Assembly: GCA_013398615.1 (NCBI GenBank)
Contig: VZSR01002420.1
Span: 149,613-213,612, forward strand
Source of the DNA: Brachypodius melanocephalos
Lineage: Eukaryota > Chordata > Aves > Passeriformes > Pycnonotidae
Direction of reading: 5' to 3'
Length of the DNA stretch: 64,000 nucleotides
How positions within the stretch are numbered: the stretch's first letter is position 1; each line of letters starts with the position of its first letter. This document shows, one piece after another, positions 46,301 to 59,500 of the stretch. The notes under the pieces are model-generated. The model had not been told where the DNA came from. It saw only the letters and a program-made list of their open reading frames with translations, and did no database searches. The translations under genes and the position numbers were made by a program.

Positions 46301-46779
46301 TGCCTGCCAAACGGCTCTGACTCCAGACGAATGCACATCAAAACGCATCTTCAGGCACACCCGAAACTTCAGGCCCATCTCAGCAGAAACAAAGAGAGCT
46401 TACGGCAAAATCTAAGTAAAATATTTAATATTTTTGGCCAAAGCATTGTCCAGCAGTCACACTGGGCTGGCATTTTTCTATTAAAGTGAGATTTTCACAT
46501 GCAAGAACTTGCCATGGTCTCCTTTCAAGTTTATGTCAGCTTCCTGTTTCTTTTCCCCTGTATCATCTTGGCCAGGAAGCCCAAAGTAATCAAATCCCTT
46601 GGTGCCCTTCCATTTGACAGCCTCCCCTTTCCCTGACATTCAGAAATGCTGAGGGGGGAGGTATTTTGAGCTGCACCAAACGTGGAGCTGGAAATGCCAC
46701 ACAAGACACTGCTGTAATTCTGATGTGTGATGCACAAAGATCTTCGCTTTGGGAGATATTTCAAAATTAAACACAGCGG
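40330..46779. other. Spacer between TMEM150C and SCD5
   Basis: No gene was identified. There are A- and T-runs at 42770-42785, 42993-43009 and 44170-44185. A cluster of overlapping ORFs lies at 44865-45446 (194 and 149 codons on plus, 81 on minus), none with a recognised family or splice context. No recognisable CR1 was seen by eye. Confidence 0.6.
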
Positions 46780-46798
46780 CCAGGCTAACTCATAACTG

Positions 46799-46804
46799 TT
46801 TATT
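46799..46804 (-). terminator. SCD5 distal poly(A) signal AATAAA (candidate)
   Basis: The plus strand reads TTTATT. On the minus strand AATAAA is followed by GCTGTGTTTAATTTT, a plausible U/GU-rich downstream element. Confidence 0.45.
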
Positions 46805-47830
46805 GTAAATCACTCAAGAGTCTACACATCATTAATGGCAAAATAACACTTTTAAAACACCTGCTGGATGAAAGACAGAATAAAGACAACTCTTTTATAT
46901 TATATGGCATCATTTGAAAAACAAGAAACAGAACAAAAAAGAAACCATTTTATTTTTTTCCCCCACTTTTGCATCTTTCCTGAAAATATCTGGGCCTGAC
47001 TCTCATTTATCTTGAGATCCCTGCCTTGCCCAGGGTGTGGGGCTGTGTGGCTGGGAAACAGGCACTCCCTCTCCAGGGGGCAAGGCAGTGACCTTTTGTA
47101 TAAATGAAAATCATGCCCTCTATCTTCAAAAGTGCTCCAGTGCTGACAGTACAAAGCCTCTCTCCTGCACTGGCTAACATCTAACACAAAGGGCTATATG
47201 TCCCATTAAATCCACATGCCTTTTTTTTTTAAGAATTTTTTCTTTTTTTCTTCTTTTTTTCTTTTCTTTTTTTTTTTTTGGTTAAGCAAGGCAACTGTTA
47301 AAATACAGAAGCTACATAACTGTCTTTATATTTTGCTCAGAAACCAATGGATGTTGCATGCAGCTGAAATATTAGTACAGGCTCTGACTTAGATTAAGGT
47401 CAGTTTTCTAAGACCCACTAGTCAAAGGCAGAAAAAGAAATTAAGAGGCCTCTTGTGCAAAAGGAGCTAAAATATGCATGCATCGATGGCCATGACTGAT
47501 TAGAGTATGACTTAGGTCTCCAAACATTGAAACCAAAGCTTTATTTGGCTTATGACATGGTCGAGCTCTATACATTTACAATTACAATGTCTATGTGACA
47601 ACAAAGGAACCATCTCAACATAACATCTGTTGGTATTTTGGCCTGTATAGAGACTAGTCTTCAACACAAAAGCCTGCTCAGCAATAAAGAGTTTTCATAT
47701 TTAGCAAAGACAGCAGTGCACTGGGCTGGCTAACAGGGCTAACAAAAAGAAGAAAGCAGGTTTCCAAACGAACATCTAACTAAACTGAGGGTGATCTTTC
47801 CCCTTGGACATACTGCTTTTCACCAGCGGT

Positions 47831-47891
47831 GTTACTGTCCTTTCCATGAGTATGCAGCTGAGTATACAGTTACTGTCCTTTCCATGAGTAT
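47831..47891 (-). repeat. 23-nt direct repeat in SCD5 3' UTR
   Basis: Two perfect copies at 47831-47853 and 47869-47891 have start points 38 bases apart and share the core ACTGTCCTTTCCA. The reverse complement of that core, TGGAAAGGACAGT, occurs at 47986-47998, so either copy could pair with it in RNA. Confidence 0.85.
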
Positions 47892-48344
47892 ACAGCACAC
47901 TGGGCCCTGCCCCATCCCCCCGAAAGATGCGCCTCAAAACCTTACTGGATTAGCAGTAGCAACAAAAACCTCCCCTAACTGCACTTGGAAAGGACAGTTA
48001 GTTCCCTCAACCTGCCAGCATTTACCATGAACAAGCAAAATACAACAAATCTCAGACATGAACTACAATGACTAAAATCAAATCTCTCTCCCGCTTAACT
48101 GCAATATTAAATAATATATAACATTTTTACACTTAATAGTCTTAAGTTTGGACATAAGACAGCTAATAAGGAAAAAAAAAAAAAAAAAGCTGTGGTTGAA
48201 TCAATTCCTGGGGAACTGATTCAGCCCAACCTTTGATCTGAAACAAAAAGGTAATTTTACCCAGAGGTAAATCCACCACAGGCACGGGGTTGCACACATA
48301 CCCAGCCAGCCATGCAGACAGCAGAGCTGGCACAGCCCAGTGCC

Positions 48345-48378
48345 ACTCCTCAGGCACTGCCACTCCTCAGGCACTGCC
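48345..48378 (-). repeat. 17-bp tandem duplication spanning the SCD5 stop codon
   Basis: Plus-strand unit ACTCCTCAGGCACTGCC occurs at 48345-48361 and 48362-48378. In the sense of SCD5 each copy reads GGCAGTGCCTGAGGAGT, so GlySerAla-stop is present twice. The first copy holds the used TGA. Confidence 0.9.
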
Positions 48379-51300
48379 ATCTCCAGTCCTTTCCTTGCGA
48401 GCCTGGATCATCTCCTTGGGAGCCTGCTTGCGGTCAGTGACCAACCCCAGCCAAAACATGAAGTCAATGAACCAGGTGGTGGGGTTGAACTTCAGGCCCA
48501 GCTCGCTGGCTGAGTAGTCGAACGGGAAGGTGTGGTGGTAGTTGTGGAAACCCTCACCTGAAAAACAGAGAGGGAGTTTAAAGACCACATGGCTGGCATT
48601 TTTGTCAACATAGGAACACACTCAGGCAGCACACTCCAACACCCATTTCCCAAGTCTTGCATCTAGAGGAGGTTTTGCTCCACCCCAGACCTGGGGGCAG
48701 ACCCAAACCAGACTCCATTTCAGTGCTCCGAGCTTTCCTCCCCAGCAGGAAGGGGCATATCCCACGCCTTATGCTCAGGGAAGAAAACCAGAAGTGCTTC
48801 AAGAGGGGAGACACTCAACTGAGTCAGAAGTGGGGTCACTCAACTTCTGCTGCACAATCTGCTGAGCAGAGCTTGCTGCTGGGTGCTACCACCTCCCTTC
48901 CCAGACACCACAAGGTGTTCTTTCAACGTGGGCACCATCAGCAGAACAAGGGCGCCTTCCTCTAGGACGCACAAGCTCCGGCCTCCTCCAAGCCCTGGCT
49001 CCCAGCGGTGTCCAGCTGCAGGCACCGAGCCCCAGCCAGGGTGAAAGAGGATGGGACATCCGTGTGAGCTGGCAGAGCGGTGCCCAGCGCGGCTGCAGCA
49101 CTCACCGATGGCTCCCAGGGTGACCAGGGTGTTCTGCCGGGGGTTGATGTTCTTGTCGTAGGGGCGGTTGCCGTACATGTGCGCGGCGCTGTTGACCAGC
49201 CAGGTGACGTTCAGGGAGATGGTGTACCGCAGGATGGAGGCCAGGAAGTAGGCGTTCCACAGGCTCTCGCCCCACAGGTACCACGGCACGACGGTGGGGA
49301 TCACAAAGCACATCAGCACCACCGAGCTCTTGTAGTACCTGCAGGGCAGGAAGGGAAAAGGGAATGCAGTGAGACCTGTCCTGTTCATCCCCCTATGACT
49401 GGTTTAAAATAGACCCCTGCTTTTGTCGGGTTTTCTGGAAGGGATGAGGAAAAACAGGGTTTGGATTTCTTAAACAGTTATTAAAATGTTGCATTGCCTG
49501 AAAGTCTTTTGGATAGGAAGAACCGTCATTCTTATTTGACAAAAACCAACAAACAGCTTTCAATTAAAATCCACAGAGGACTGGAAAAATGATAATATTG
49601 GCAGTATTTTTGAAAGGAAAGAAGTTTTCATGAACACAGTTCTTATCCGTAACACATTAGCTAGTTTTGATCATCTTGTGCATGAAATAAATCAACCTCT
49701 TGCCTTGCAAGTTCTTTGCTTGATGTATTTTGTTGTTGTTTGGAGGTTGTGCCTCACATCCTGGGCTCCAGAAGGAGATCTGCAGCTCTGCAGCAACACC
49801 AGCCATGGTGAAGAGGGCATTCCTCAGCTCTCTCATAGAATTCCATCCTCACTTAGCTGAGCTAAGGCCCTCCAAGCAAACAAGTTCCCTTTCTTTGCTC
49901 CACCAAAGATAAATAATTTCCCACTCATATGACTGACTTCTCATAAGGTTCGCAAACCTCATCAGTTCAAGGCCAGGATTTAAGTAGAGCTGGAGAAGAA
50001 AAATACTTTCCAGTCCAGAAAACTCCTTCAAAATTCAAAGCCTCTACCACTCTGCAGAAGTAGAATAAAACATGAAAACAGCTTATCAGGCACCAATTAA
50101 AACTATTCTGCGAGATGGAAGAAGCCCAGTCTTTGATGAAGACATGAAATCTCTCATCTGAACAAGCATCAGAGTACGTTGTTTCCCTTCGACTGAAACA
50201 TCCACCTTGGAGTGAGAAACCTCCTTACCTGGAGTGCAGGGGAATCAATGCCTCCACACATGCCTGGGGAACACTGCTGCTTGCACTACACAAAACCTTT
50301 GTCGTGGAGACACTTCACCTGTGAGCTCCTCTCTCACCTCCCTTGCAGGATTATTGCTCCCTCATTCACAGAGGGTGGGTTTTGCTGTCAGTTGTGCCTG
50401 GAGCAGTACTGTGATTTCAGCTGAAGTGATGTGGTTTTAAACTGACTGAGTGGTGCCTTGTTCACAACTCAGCAGCACCACTAAATTCAGCAAAACTAAC
50501 AATTTGGGCTTAAAACAAAACATGACAAGAAGGATTTATTATGATTCTTAGTGATCTGGCCAGCTAGTTTCTCCATGCTGTCAAAAAAACCCCCAACACT
50601 GCAACCTTGTAGAAAGGAGAAACTCAAATTCTGGGTAAGGGACAAAGTTCTAAATCCAAATCCAAATCTTAGCATTTGCTAAGACAACTTTTCTGCAGAA
50701 AACACACTTCTTCACTACACTACCTTTTCAGCATGACCAAAGCAGTAGAGCCTGCTTCTTGTGGGGTGCTCTTGTCTTGGAAAAGGTAATAACCAAGAGC
50801 TGCAGCAAACTGCAAGGGAGCCATTGCAAAAAGGCACTGTCAGCTAAGGAACCAGTAGAAGCAACCATACGTGGAGGGAAATATTCCTCACTCCTGGAAG
50901 ATTTCCATTACAAGGGTAATTTTTTTGCATTAGAGAAATCTGTGCACTAGCAGAAAAAACCCTAATTTTTAGACTTAACTGACTGCTCCCCTCACTCAGA
51001 AAATACACAGAAATGGCCTTAAATAGTTTTCCAAAGTGCCTGGATGAAATGCTTGCAAGCAGAAAGTCTTCTTGTGCCTAGAACACAGGCACTCACAGAG
51101 AGCATAAAGGATGTTGCTCAATTCCCAGCTGTCACAGAGTGTGTAGCAAACCGAGCCAGGACTGTGCTAATTCCCAAGACAGACAATTAATCCTGCTTAG
51201 AATGGCAGTCTTGGTAGAGGTGGCATTTGGCTTCCACTGGCCCAGGGGTGCCAAAGATGACTTTGCAGAGTGAATTGTGCACTTCTGTGTTAAGGCAATT

Positions 51301-54300
51301 AGTGATTGCAGAGTTTGCTTCTGTGGTCAAAGGAGAAGGCCAAGATCCGAGCAACTTCTGCCACAGGTGTTTTCATAACCAGCCCTGGGTTTTTGGGAAA
51401 GCACAAGGACAGGGCTAAGCACTGAGCAAGGACAGGCAGCAAGTGTCAGCCACATGGGAATAGTGGGGGACAGAGGAAAGGCATCCCAGCACCTGCAGCC
51501 AAGGTGGCAGGGATATCTCTGGGAAGAAAAGGGAAAGACGAAAGCAAGGAACGAGCCACAACCAGACCACCAGGCGGGAAGACCTCTCCACGCCCACCTC
51601 ACATCAGGGCACTTACTTTCTTTGGAACCTGACGACAGGGTCATCCAGCAGGTCAGTGAAATCCAGCTTCCTGCCCTTCTCGATGACGTCGCGGTGCTTG
51701 CGCACGAAGAGCCAGCCGATGTGGGAGAAGAAGAAGCCGCGGCGGGCGTTGTGCGGGTCCGCGTCCGTCTCTGAGTACTTGTGGTGCACGCGGTGGTCTC
51801 GGCTCCACTCGTAGATGTCGTTCTGAACAAAAAACACCGTGGGGTGAGAGGAGAGGGGCCAGCCACTACTACCTCCAGTCCTCCTGATGCCTTAAGTTTT
51901 GGCTTTCTTGTTTTTCCCATTCTGTGNNNNNNNNNNNNNNNNNNNNNNNNNNNNNNNNNNNNNNNNNNNNNNNNNNNNNNNNNNNNNNNNNNNNNNNNNN
52001 NNNNNNNNNNNNNNNNNNNNNNNNNNNNNNNNNNNNNNNNNNNNNNNNNNNNNNNNNNNNNNNNNNNNNNNNNNNNNNNNNNNNNNNNNNNNNNNNNNNN
52101 NNNNNNNNNNNNNNNNNNNNNNNNNNNNNNNNNNNNNNNNNNNNNNNNNNNNNNNNNNNNNNNNNNNNNNNNNNNNNNNNNNNNNNNNNNNNNNNNNNNN
52201 NNNNNNNNNNNNNNNNNNNNNNNNNNNNNNNNNNNNNNNNNNNNNNNNNNNNNNNNNNNNNNNNNNNNNNNNNNNNNNNNNNNNNNNNNNNNCAGTCTCT
52301 GTTTCAGGTCAGCCTTCCCAAGGCATCACTCCCACACATCCTAACAGCAGCAAACCACTCGCTGACACTCCTCAAAAAAGGCTGTGGACTAAAACCCCCA
52401 GCTTTGCAGCCAGCCAGCCCATCACTCCGCTCCTGTCAGTCCCCACACGGAATGGGACCTGATCTGGGAACTGGTGACACAGACTGGACAAGTCCCAGGA
52501 CTGGAAATGGCTGTTAGAGCCTCTTGGGAGTTAACCATCATCAGTCTGCCCTGGGTGTCTGAGGATGGGCTGCAGGGATTTGGTACATACATGTTTACAT
52601 TGTTATTTTAAGACTGTGCTATGGGGAACCCTGTGTATTTATTTTCAGGGGATGACTGCACAGAGGCTCTCAGTTCTGGCATCCTCTTCCCCAGCTGGTT
52701 GCAGCTGGTGGCCTCCAGGCACAAACACAGCGCTGAAAATGGGACAGAGCTTGTGGATCACTACAACTGAAATACCTTATGGCTGTAAATGGGATCATGT
52801 GGACTGCAGTGAGGAAGGGATGGACCACAGTTTCACACCTGGATCCATAAAGAGAGACTTTCTGAGTTCACTCAGCCAAAGGGGTTTCAGCCTCCCAATT
52901 TGCTCTGCTGGATGCCCTGGCTGGATGCACTGGACTAAACTGGTGACTTTTGCAGTGGTGCTGAGCTATTAGTGCAGGGCATTGTAAGCACATTCAGGAT
53001 TTGCAAACCTCAGGCCACACACTGATCTATGAATTGAACTGCTCGACACCAGCACCAAAACACGGACATGTCAGTTAATGCCCAAATCCACAGGAGCGTG
53101 AACTTTAATCCCAGAGTTCTTAGCAGAGCTTGCTATTTCCATCTTTGCACAGTCAGGGAGCCACCCAAGCAGAAATACCCAAGGAAGGAAAGGCTTGGGT
53201 TACTTTTAGGAACAGCACTCACAGGCACCAACCACAGCGGCTTTGCTCCCAGTAGAACTGAGCAAACCATTTGCAATGTGTCTCTGAAGATCAGGACATC
53301 ACCCATCTGGGCACTGAATATACCACAGGACACAGCAAGCACAGGATAATGAAACTGTGTGCACCTATATTTTGTGGGGCAAAAGCCCTGTGCTGAAAGC
53401 ATTGCAGAAATCATTGCTCTTTCTTTCAGCTATCAATGTTTGAGAGAAAGCACTGAGGGGACTCTGGGAACAACAGCAAAGAGCAGCTAAAGAATCCAGC
53501 TCAAATGGCTGCATGTCCAATTTCAGCTTTGCAAAAAAGCTCTCTGCCTGCAAGGACACACCAGGGATAAGTGAGGAACAAGAGCCCTGGAAAGATCTCA
53601 GCTCCACTGCATTCAGTTATGCTCAGCCCTTTACTGTTGTTATGTAGTGAACACAGTGGTGCTGGGAGTGGGCTGGGGGTGAGGAGGACATTTTTCTGCA
53701 GCACTGACACATCTAAGCCACTGAGAGGAGGCAGCAAAGATCAGCCCCTTGCCAGTGCTCCAGTGAGTTGCACCTTAACTACCTCACTGCATGAGAAAAC
53801 AAAATAAACTGCAAAAAAGCAAAGGAAGTCATCCAAGTCCTCAGTGAGAACAAGGGGAGACCTCTACCTTCCTACAGAGAAATCAAAAGGAATGAAAACC
53901 TCTACACTGCTTCAAGTGGCTTCAGTGGGAATACCCATATGACTGGAAAATGTCAACACTAAGTAACTTAGAAATAAAACAGGGTTATGCAAGAAGCACA
54001 CTTAGAAAACTCTTCTTTCTTAATGAAAAATAATTTTTCAAGTGAGACTATTGATCAGTTTGTCACAAGAGCACTTGATAAAGTTGTTTGTGAGACAGCA
54101 GATAACCAGGAAAAGCAATGATATTGTGAGAAATTAACTTGGCTTTTCATGCCACAGCAAATGCCTGCAGAGCTGGCAAAAAAACAACGATTCCCCAGAT
54201 GAAAGGGTTAGGAAGCTGTGAAACAACTGAACTGCATCTAATTAAAAACCACAAAGGCTAAGAGGAAATAAAGGCCTGAGGCCAGAACTGTTGACAATAA

Positions 54301-56578
54301 ATACACCAAGAACTGGAGCACAGCATGTGTAAATATGCTCTGAGAGAATTATTAGCAACCATTTTTCAAGAACACACCACTTTTGATCAAGTTTTGGGTA
54401 TGCACAGGGGCGAAATCCCTTCTGAAGCAGAGAGCACCAGCATCATGCTGTGACAGTGATGCAGCCAGGAGGTTTCATTAGCAGGTCCCTTAACAAACCT
54501 GCAGACTGGAAGGTGCCAATAGCCTGGGCTGTGTGACAGCCTCCATGTGCTGACACAGATTTCCACACCACCCCTCCTGCTGTATACAAATGCACTCAGC
54601 ACAAACACAGATTGTGCCACAGAGGTGACACCAGCATGGCCCAGCTGAGGTTCTGGAACTTAAATGCTAGGAGGTCAATAAGCCAGGTATTACCTATGTC
54701 TGAAACAGACAAGTGACAGCAAGAAGCACAGTCTTTCAAAATTATGAGAGCTTCATTCTAGATGGAGAGAAGAAACACAGCTCAGTTTGCTGCAATCATT
54801 AAAAAATCCACACGGCAAAAGTGGCTGCATCTGATGATATTCCACAGGAGGTACAGCTTGTCACAGCCCAGGCAGCATCAAGCTAAAAGACTACAGCAGA
54901 GTTTCCTTCCCCTACCCTTCAGGAATTCTGAATATTTCCTCTTCATTTAGCATCCAGGGATGCTGTATGCATCTCCAATCCTCTTCCTCCCAGTGCCAAT
55001 GTGAAGGAGATGGACCTGAAAGCTCATCACTCACTGTCTGTCTGTGGTGGTGGAAACAGCCTTTACAGGCAATGGATGTCAAGGCAATTAGGAGCAGGCT
55101 TCAGATTTAGAGTGGGGAATTTGGCCTTTCATCTTATTTCTGATATGAAGGGCACAAAGGTGGCTTGAAGATACTTTGAAGTACTTCCCTGCCTCAGAAT
55201 CCCACCGTGTCCTCAGACAAAAGCAGTGACGAGGCCAGTGCAGCTGAGAGCAGAATCCATAGCAACAGGGGAGCAGAATGCAATGAAATCCCTGTGTGCA
55301 GGCTCACTGCAAACAGCTCTACACACTCATTTAAATTACTTGTGAAAGATAACATCAGCTGTGTAACAGGGAGACAGTACCAGGGGCTTCTCAAAACTCA
55401 AACCAGTTGTTTAACACACTGAGCTAAGGGCTTGTAAAGCTCTGCCAGGAACCAAGCAACAGATGGAAAATGGTTCAGAATAAAGAAAGGTTATAGTCAA
55501 AATGGACACATTTCCATTTTCAAGCAAAAGCATTGTGCTCTTTGTAATGTGTAGAGGAGCTAACTAATTAATTCTTTCCACCTTAAAAAAGAACAAATCA
55601 AAGATGATAAATGAGCAGTACAGAGGTAGATAAAGGAACTCTTTTCATTCTCTGTCAAGGCAAATGAACAAAAAGTCCACCAACCAGATTGAAAGGAAAA
55701 AGATGAAAACTCGGGGCACAACACATATGTAGTACTCAGTGCCACAAGGGCTTATGGCAGCCAAGCTCAGTAAGTTTAATTTTAGTACAGGTAAGTTTAA
55801 TTTTAGTGCAGGTTCCTATCTCTATCCTTACCAGCCAGTAGAGGAACCAAATTAACACTGAGAAGATCCTGGTTCAGGACTAACTCCTACAACCAGCTGG
55901 GTGTTACACAAGTGTTTCTGTGGTCTAGGACTGCCTACCAGCAAGCACAGAGCTAGTAACACACTTCTTCACAAACGTATTTGAATTTGGCTGGTGAAAA
56001 ACACTGCATAAAACAGAGATAAATTAAGATTGCGAAAGGATGCCTGCTCTCCTTTCTGGGCACAAAGTCTCCAACTGCCTGGATGAACAGACTCTTGGTT
56101 ACACAGACACGTTTGCATCAAGTTGGCCCTTATAAAAGTCTCCACGTTGTCCTGTGAAGTGTGGATGCCACAGATCAGTTGGTGGGGTGCTGAGCCTCTG
56201 ACTTGGTCACGTTCAGCTTGGTCTTTATGTAATTATTGCTCCTGGTCTGCCTAGTGCACATTGTTACATGGGTGGTGAGAGGGGCTCTGCATCCCCTGAG
56301 CCAGCAGAATGTGTTACAACAAATAAATGTCTTTGTGTCAGGTGGGTTTTTTTTTCTTTCTTTTGCTGTCTCTAAGCTGAGGGGATCCTTGCACAGCAGA
56401 GAGAGCTGCCTGGAGGCCAAGAATCTGAACAAGCAATAGCAGCTCACCTGGAAAGCCATGGAGTTAGCTGCAGCCAGGAAGATCCTCAAAGGCAGCTTGG
56501 CTTTGTAGGAACGGTGGCTCCAGAGGCGATGAGCGCCGGCCGTCACGCCCAGAGCCGTCATCAGGAAACAGAAATAGG
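48367..56578 (-). CDS. SCD5: SCD5, stearoyl-CoA desaturase 5, last four coding exons (5' partial)
   Basis: Coding exons on the minus strand: 56448-56578 (131 nt), 51617-51822 (206 nt), 49106-49338 (233 nt) and 48367-48557 (191 nt, TGA). All are GT-AG with closing phases, and the sizes match the SCD family. They encode 252 residues, equal to human residues 79-330, with no indel. The protein is an ER membrane delta-9 desaturase that makes oleoyl- and palmitoleoyl-CoA with cytochrome b5 and a di-iron centre. All three histidine boxes are present: HRLWSH (first exon here), HRVHH (second) and HNYHH (last). The extra iron-ligand segment WLVNSAAHMYG is also present. Membrane segments include YFCFLMTALGVTAGA, LMCFVIPTVVPWYLWG and YFLASILRYTISL. 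The N-terminal exon is not in the window. SCD5-type features are RKHRDVIEKGRKLDFTDLL and the tail ARKERTGDGSA. Confidence 0.96.
48558..49105 (-). other. SCD5 last intron
   Basis: The donor is GTGAGTG and the acceptor TTTTTCAG. The DNA near the upstream exon is GC-rich. No other feature was seen. Confidence 0.75.
49339..51616 (-). other. SCD5 intron between the 206-nt and 233-nt exons
   Basis: The donor is GTAAGT and the acceptor CCCTGCAG. No transposon or RNA gene was recognised. Confidence 0.75.
51823..56447 (-). other. SCD5 intron between the 131-nt and 206-nt exons
   Basis: The donor is GTGAGC and the acceptor TTTTGTTCAG. It contains the assembly gap at 51927-52292. The rest shows short ORFs only, and no recognisable repeats by eye. 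Confidence 0.7.
51927..52292. other. Assembly gap (366 N)
   Basis: An uninterrupted run of N begins 105 bases upstream (transcript sense) of the 206-nt SCD5 exon's acceptor. The ORFs spanning it are meaningless. Confidence 1.
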
Positions 56579-59500
56579 CTGAAAGACACAAAAACAAAAC
56601 ACAGCGTGTGCCACAGGCCAACTGACACCATTTGTGCTCTCTTTGGTGTAGAGACGCTCCCTGGGGTTTTGTACTTGGGTCTGCACAAGAGTCTGTCCAC
56701 CAGGGAACCCTGTTGGACAGGCAGTGGCTTGACAGGAATTCACAGTCTGCTTTGCCCAGTATGTAAGGTAAAACATTTGTCTGTGCAAAAAGAAAACAAA
56801 TGTTTACGTAGGTGTGTGTCTATCATGTCCCTCCATCAACTCCCAGCTCACAGTGCTTGAAATTGCAGCATCTGAGAGAAAATAGAATGGAAAGATATTT
56901 GGGAAAATAGCAGCAACCATATTTCACGTTGATTGCCACGCCTGTGGACTGAAGAAGCAAATGGACTTTTTCCACTCCACTGGTGGATCCATCAAAAACA
57001 GATTTACCCAAACTGCTTGCCATTATGTCCATGGCCAAAATCCCTGTCATCTCCTGTACAGCAAACCAAAGCCTTTCTCACAAGATGCAGCAGACAGGTG
57101 GAGTCAGAACAGTCCCAGTGAAGATGATGCTTCTCTAAAACCTGCTTGGGGTGCCATTATGGAAGAGACAATTCTGATTTTCAGCAGGCTGAAAATGTAC
57201 TCCTAGAAAAGGCTCATTTGTGCGATCATGGCCAGTGCACTGAAGTTCATCATGAAATTAAAATTTCTACTTACCCGAAGAGAGGTACAGAAATGAGCTA
57301 AAATCATGAATTCTCTCTGCACATTATGTACAGATTTTGCTGAATCTACAGATTACTCTCAGATCAGTCAAAATGCTGACACCACAATTCCTCACACTCC
57401 CCCCACACTGCAGAGCTGCAGTTCTTGCATATCCCTTGTCAGAGCAAGGATTTGGACATTTGTGAAACTAGGGAAAACCTCTCCTACCATTTGCTGTGTG
57501 ATGTTGAGCTGTGCAGAAACATCACTAAATAAAGCCTTCCAAATCATTCAAACAACTGTAATTGTGGGTACAGATCTGTGACACACAGAATACTGACATT
57601 ACCCAGCTAACATAAAAATATTAAGGTTAGAGTCCTGAATCATTACAAGAACATATTTTCTGTGGGCTTTATGACCGGTTAACCTCCTACTAGTCACGGG
57701 CTGGGATCTCCTATCTTCAGCAGTTTCTTTGCTTCGTTAAAGCACAAGGGAGCTTTTCTCTTACTTCAAAGCAACAAATCATTTAATTGACCAAGTGCTT
57801 CTCAAGGGCACCCATCCATCTTCCTCATGAATGAATGCTTAAAACGAGAATGAAAGATAAATGGGTAAAATGAGAGAGATGCAACATTAGGGTTGATTTC
57901 TCTTCCCTTCTCTGTCCAGTGTTAAGAAGGTGGCTGCATGGTAGGTAACATACCATGTGGAATATCTGCACTGAACACAATCAGGGACAACCCTCTCTGG
58001 CCCTTTCCAGCCCCCCAGGGACTTGCCAGCCCCAGCCCACTCCTGCAGTGCTCAAGTGATCAAGGAAACAGCTGGGGCTTATACCCACGCACCATGCCTA
58101 TTTTTTGGCTTTGCAGAGGAGGAATCATAAGAGCAAGAATCTTCCTAATATAAATCCCGAGGGCTGGAACATCCCCAGAAACAAACAAACAAAATTACTC
58201 TGGAGGTTCAGTGTCAGAGCAGAAGCAAATCCTGTCAGACAAATGCACCGCTTGGTGATAGCAAGTTTTGTGATTCTTACAGAAATTAAGGTGCCCAAAA
58301 ATAATATTTTACCACTAATCCCCAATGCACAAATAGCCAAGATGACAAATATTTGCCATGTAAGGAATAGGTCTCAAGCTCTCCTTTGCAGAATGAATTA
58401 GGATCTCAACCCAAAAATCAGACTACCAATCATTTGATTATATATTAATCATGCACAGCTACAGTACTGTAGAGAAGAAAGCCACTGCTTGCCTACCTGT
58501 CCAATTTTCAGGGATAGGAGTGTGTGTAGGGGGTGAACATGTCAGTGAAACACAGAAGGATTGCAATGTGGAGCAAAACAGTTAATAGCAATTCTTCCCT
58601 ATACTGAAAACACTCTCTTAGAAATGTAGCTAAACAGGTTTCCTAAGTAATAAAGAGTAAATAATATTTATTGCAGGAAAAGGGGGAAAAAAATAAAGCC
58701 ACAAGGAAAGTACCAATTAACAACCTGGAATTCAAACAACTAATGTTGTATTTCTTTTTAATTTAATGGGATAGCTAATGTACAAAGAGGAAATTGGTAA
58801 AATAGCCAGATGTATCCTCTGCATGTTCTGCTAAGGTCTGACAGGAGCATTTCCAGCCAGCTCACTCAATAGAGCACAGCATAAGCAAAACGATTCAGAA
58901 CCGGAGCAGAGGGAGAACCACGCAAAAGAGGGAACAAAGAGGAAGAGGGGGAAGAGAAAACAGCAGGAAAACCTGTCCAAAAGGACAGAAGAGAGACCCA
59001 GTGCACAGGGACAGGGAGAGGATGCAAAAGAGACAAGACACACAAGGTTAAAGTGATGTGCAGGCAGGGAGCTGGCGTGTTGCTAGGCTTCCAATCCACT
59101 GTGCCTGTGCACAGATGCTATTTATGGGAACACGCCAGAATCAATAGGCAGAAGATTTTTATTCAACATTCTTATTAATGACCTGAAACAAAGGCAAACA
59201 GCATACTAATTACAACAGGGGATGATGCTATATTTGGAGCAGCAGCAAGAGAGCTAGGAAAACACAGAGGGATCCATGCAGAAACAGGGAAAGGAAGGCT
59301 CAAAGTAAAGACAAAGCAAAGTAATGTAGTTTGGGGAGCGGTAATTGGATACAGGGACCTGTGATGAGGATGAGAAGCTTGAGGAAGCAAGAGCCTGAAA
59401 GGAGGATCACCAACAGTTCATAAAATATTCCCAGTGGGCCATACGATAAGGCAGCAAGACATCAGTGTGATTTTGAACAGCAGGCACAGAGGTATCATCT

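Larger units (their letters stand above)
46780..48366 (-). other. SCD5 3' UTR
   Basis: The region runs from the TGA at 48369-48367 to a poly(A) signal at 46799-46804. Other minus-strand AATAAA motifs at 47540-47545 and 46949-46954 could give shorter forms. It holds a 23-nt direct repeat (47831-47853, 47869-47891) with an inverted 13-nt partial copy (47986-47998), an A-run on the plus strand (48171-48187) and a long T-rich tract (47221-47279). Confidence 0.6.

Noticed and set aside
51781..52517. 187-197 codon ORFs spanning the N run
   Set aside because: They are read through unknown bases and carry no information.
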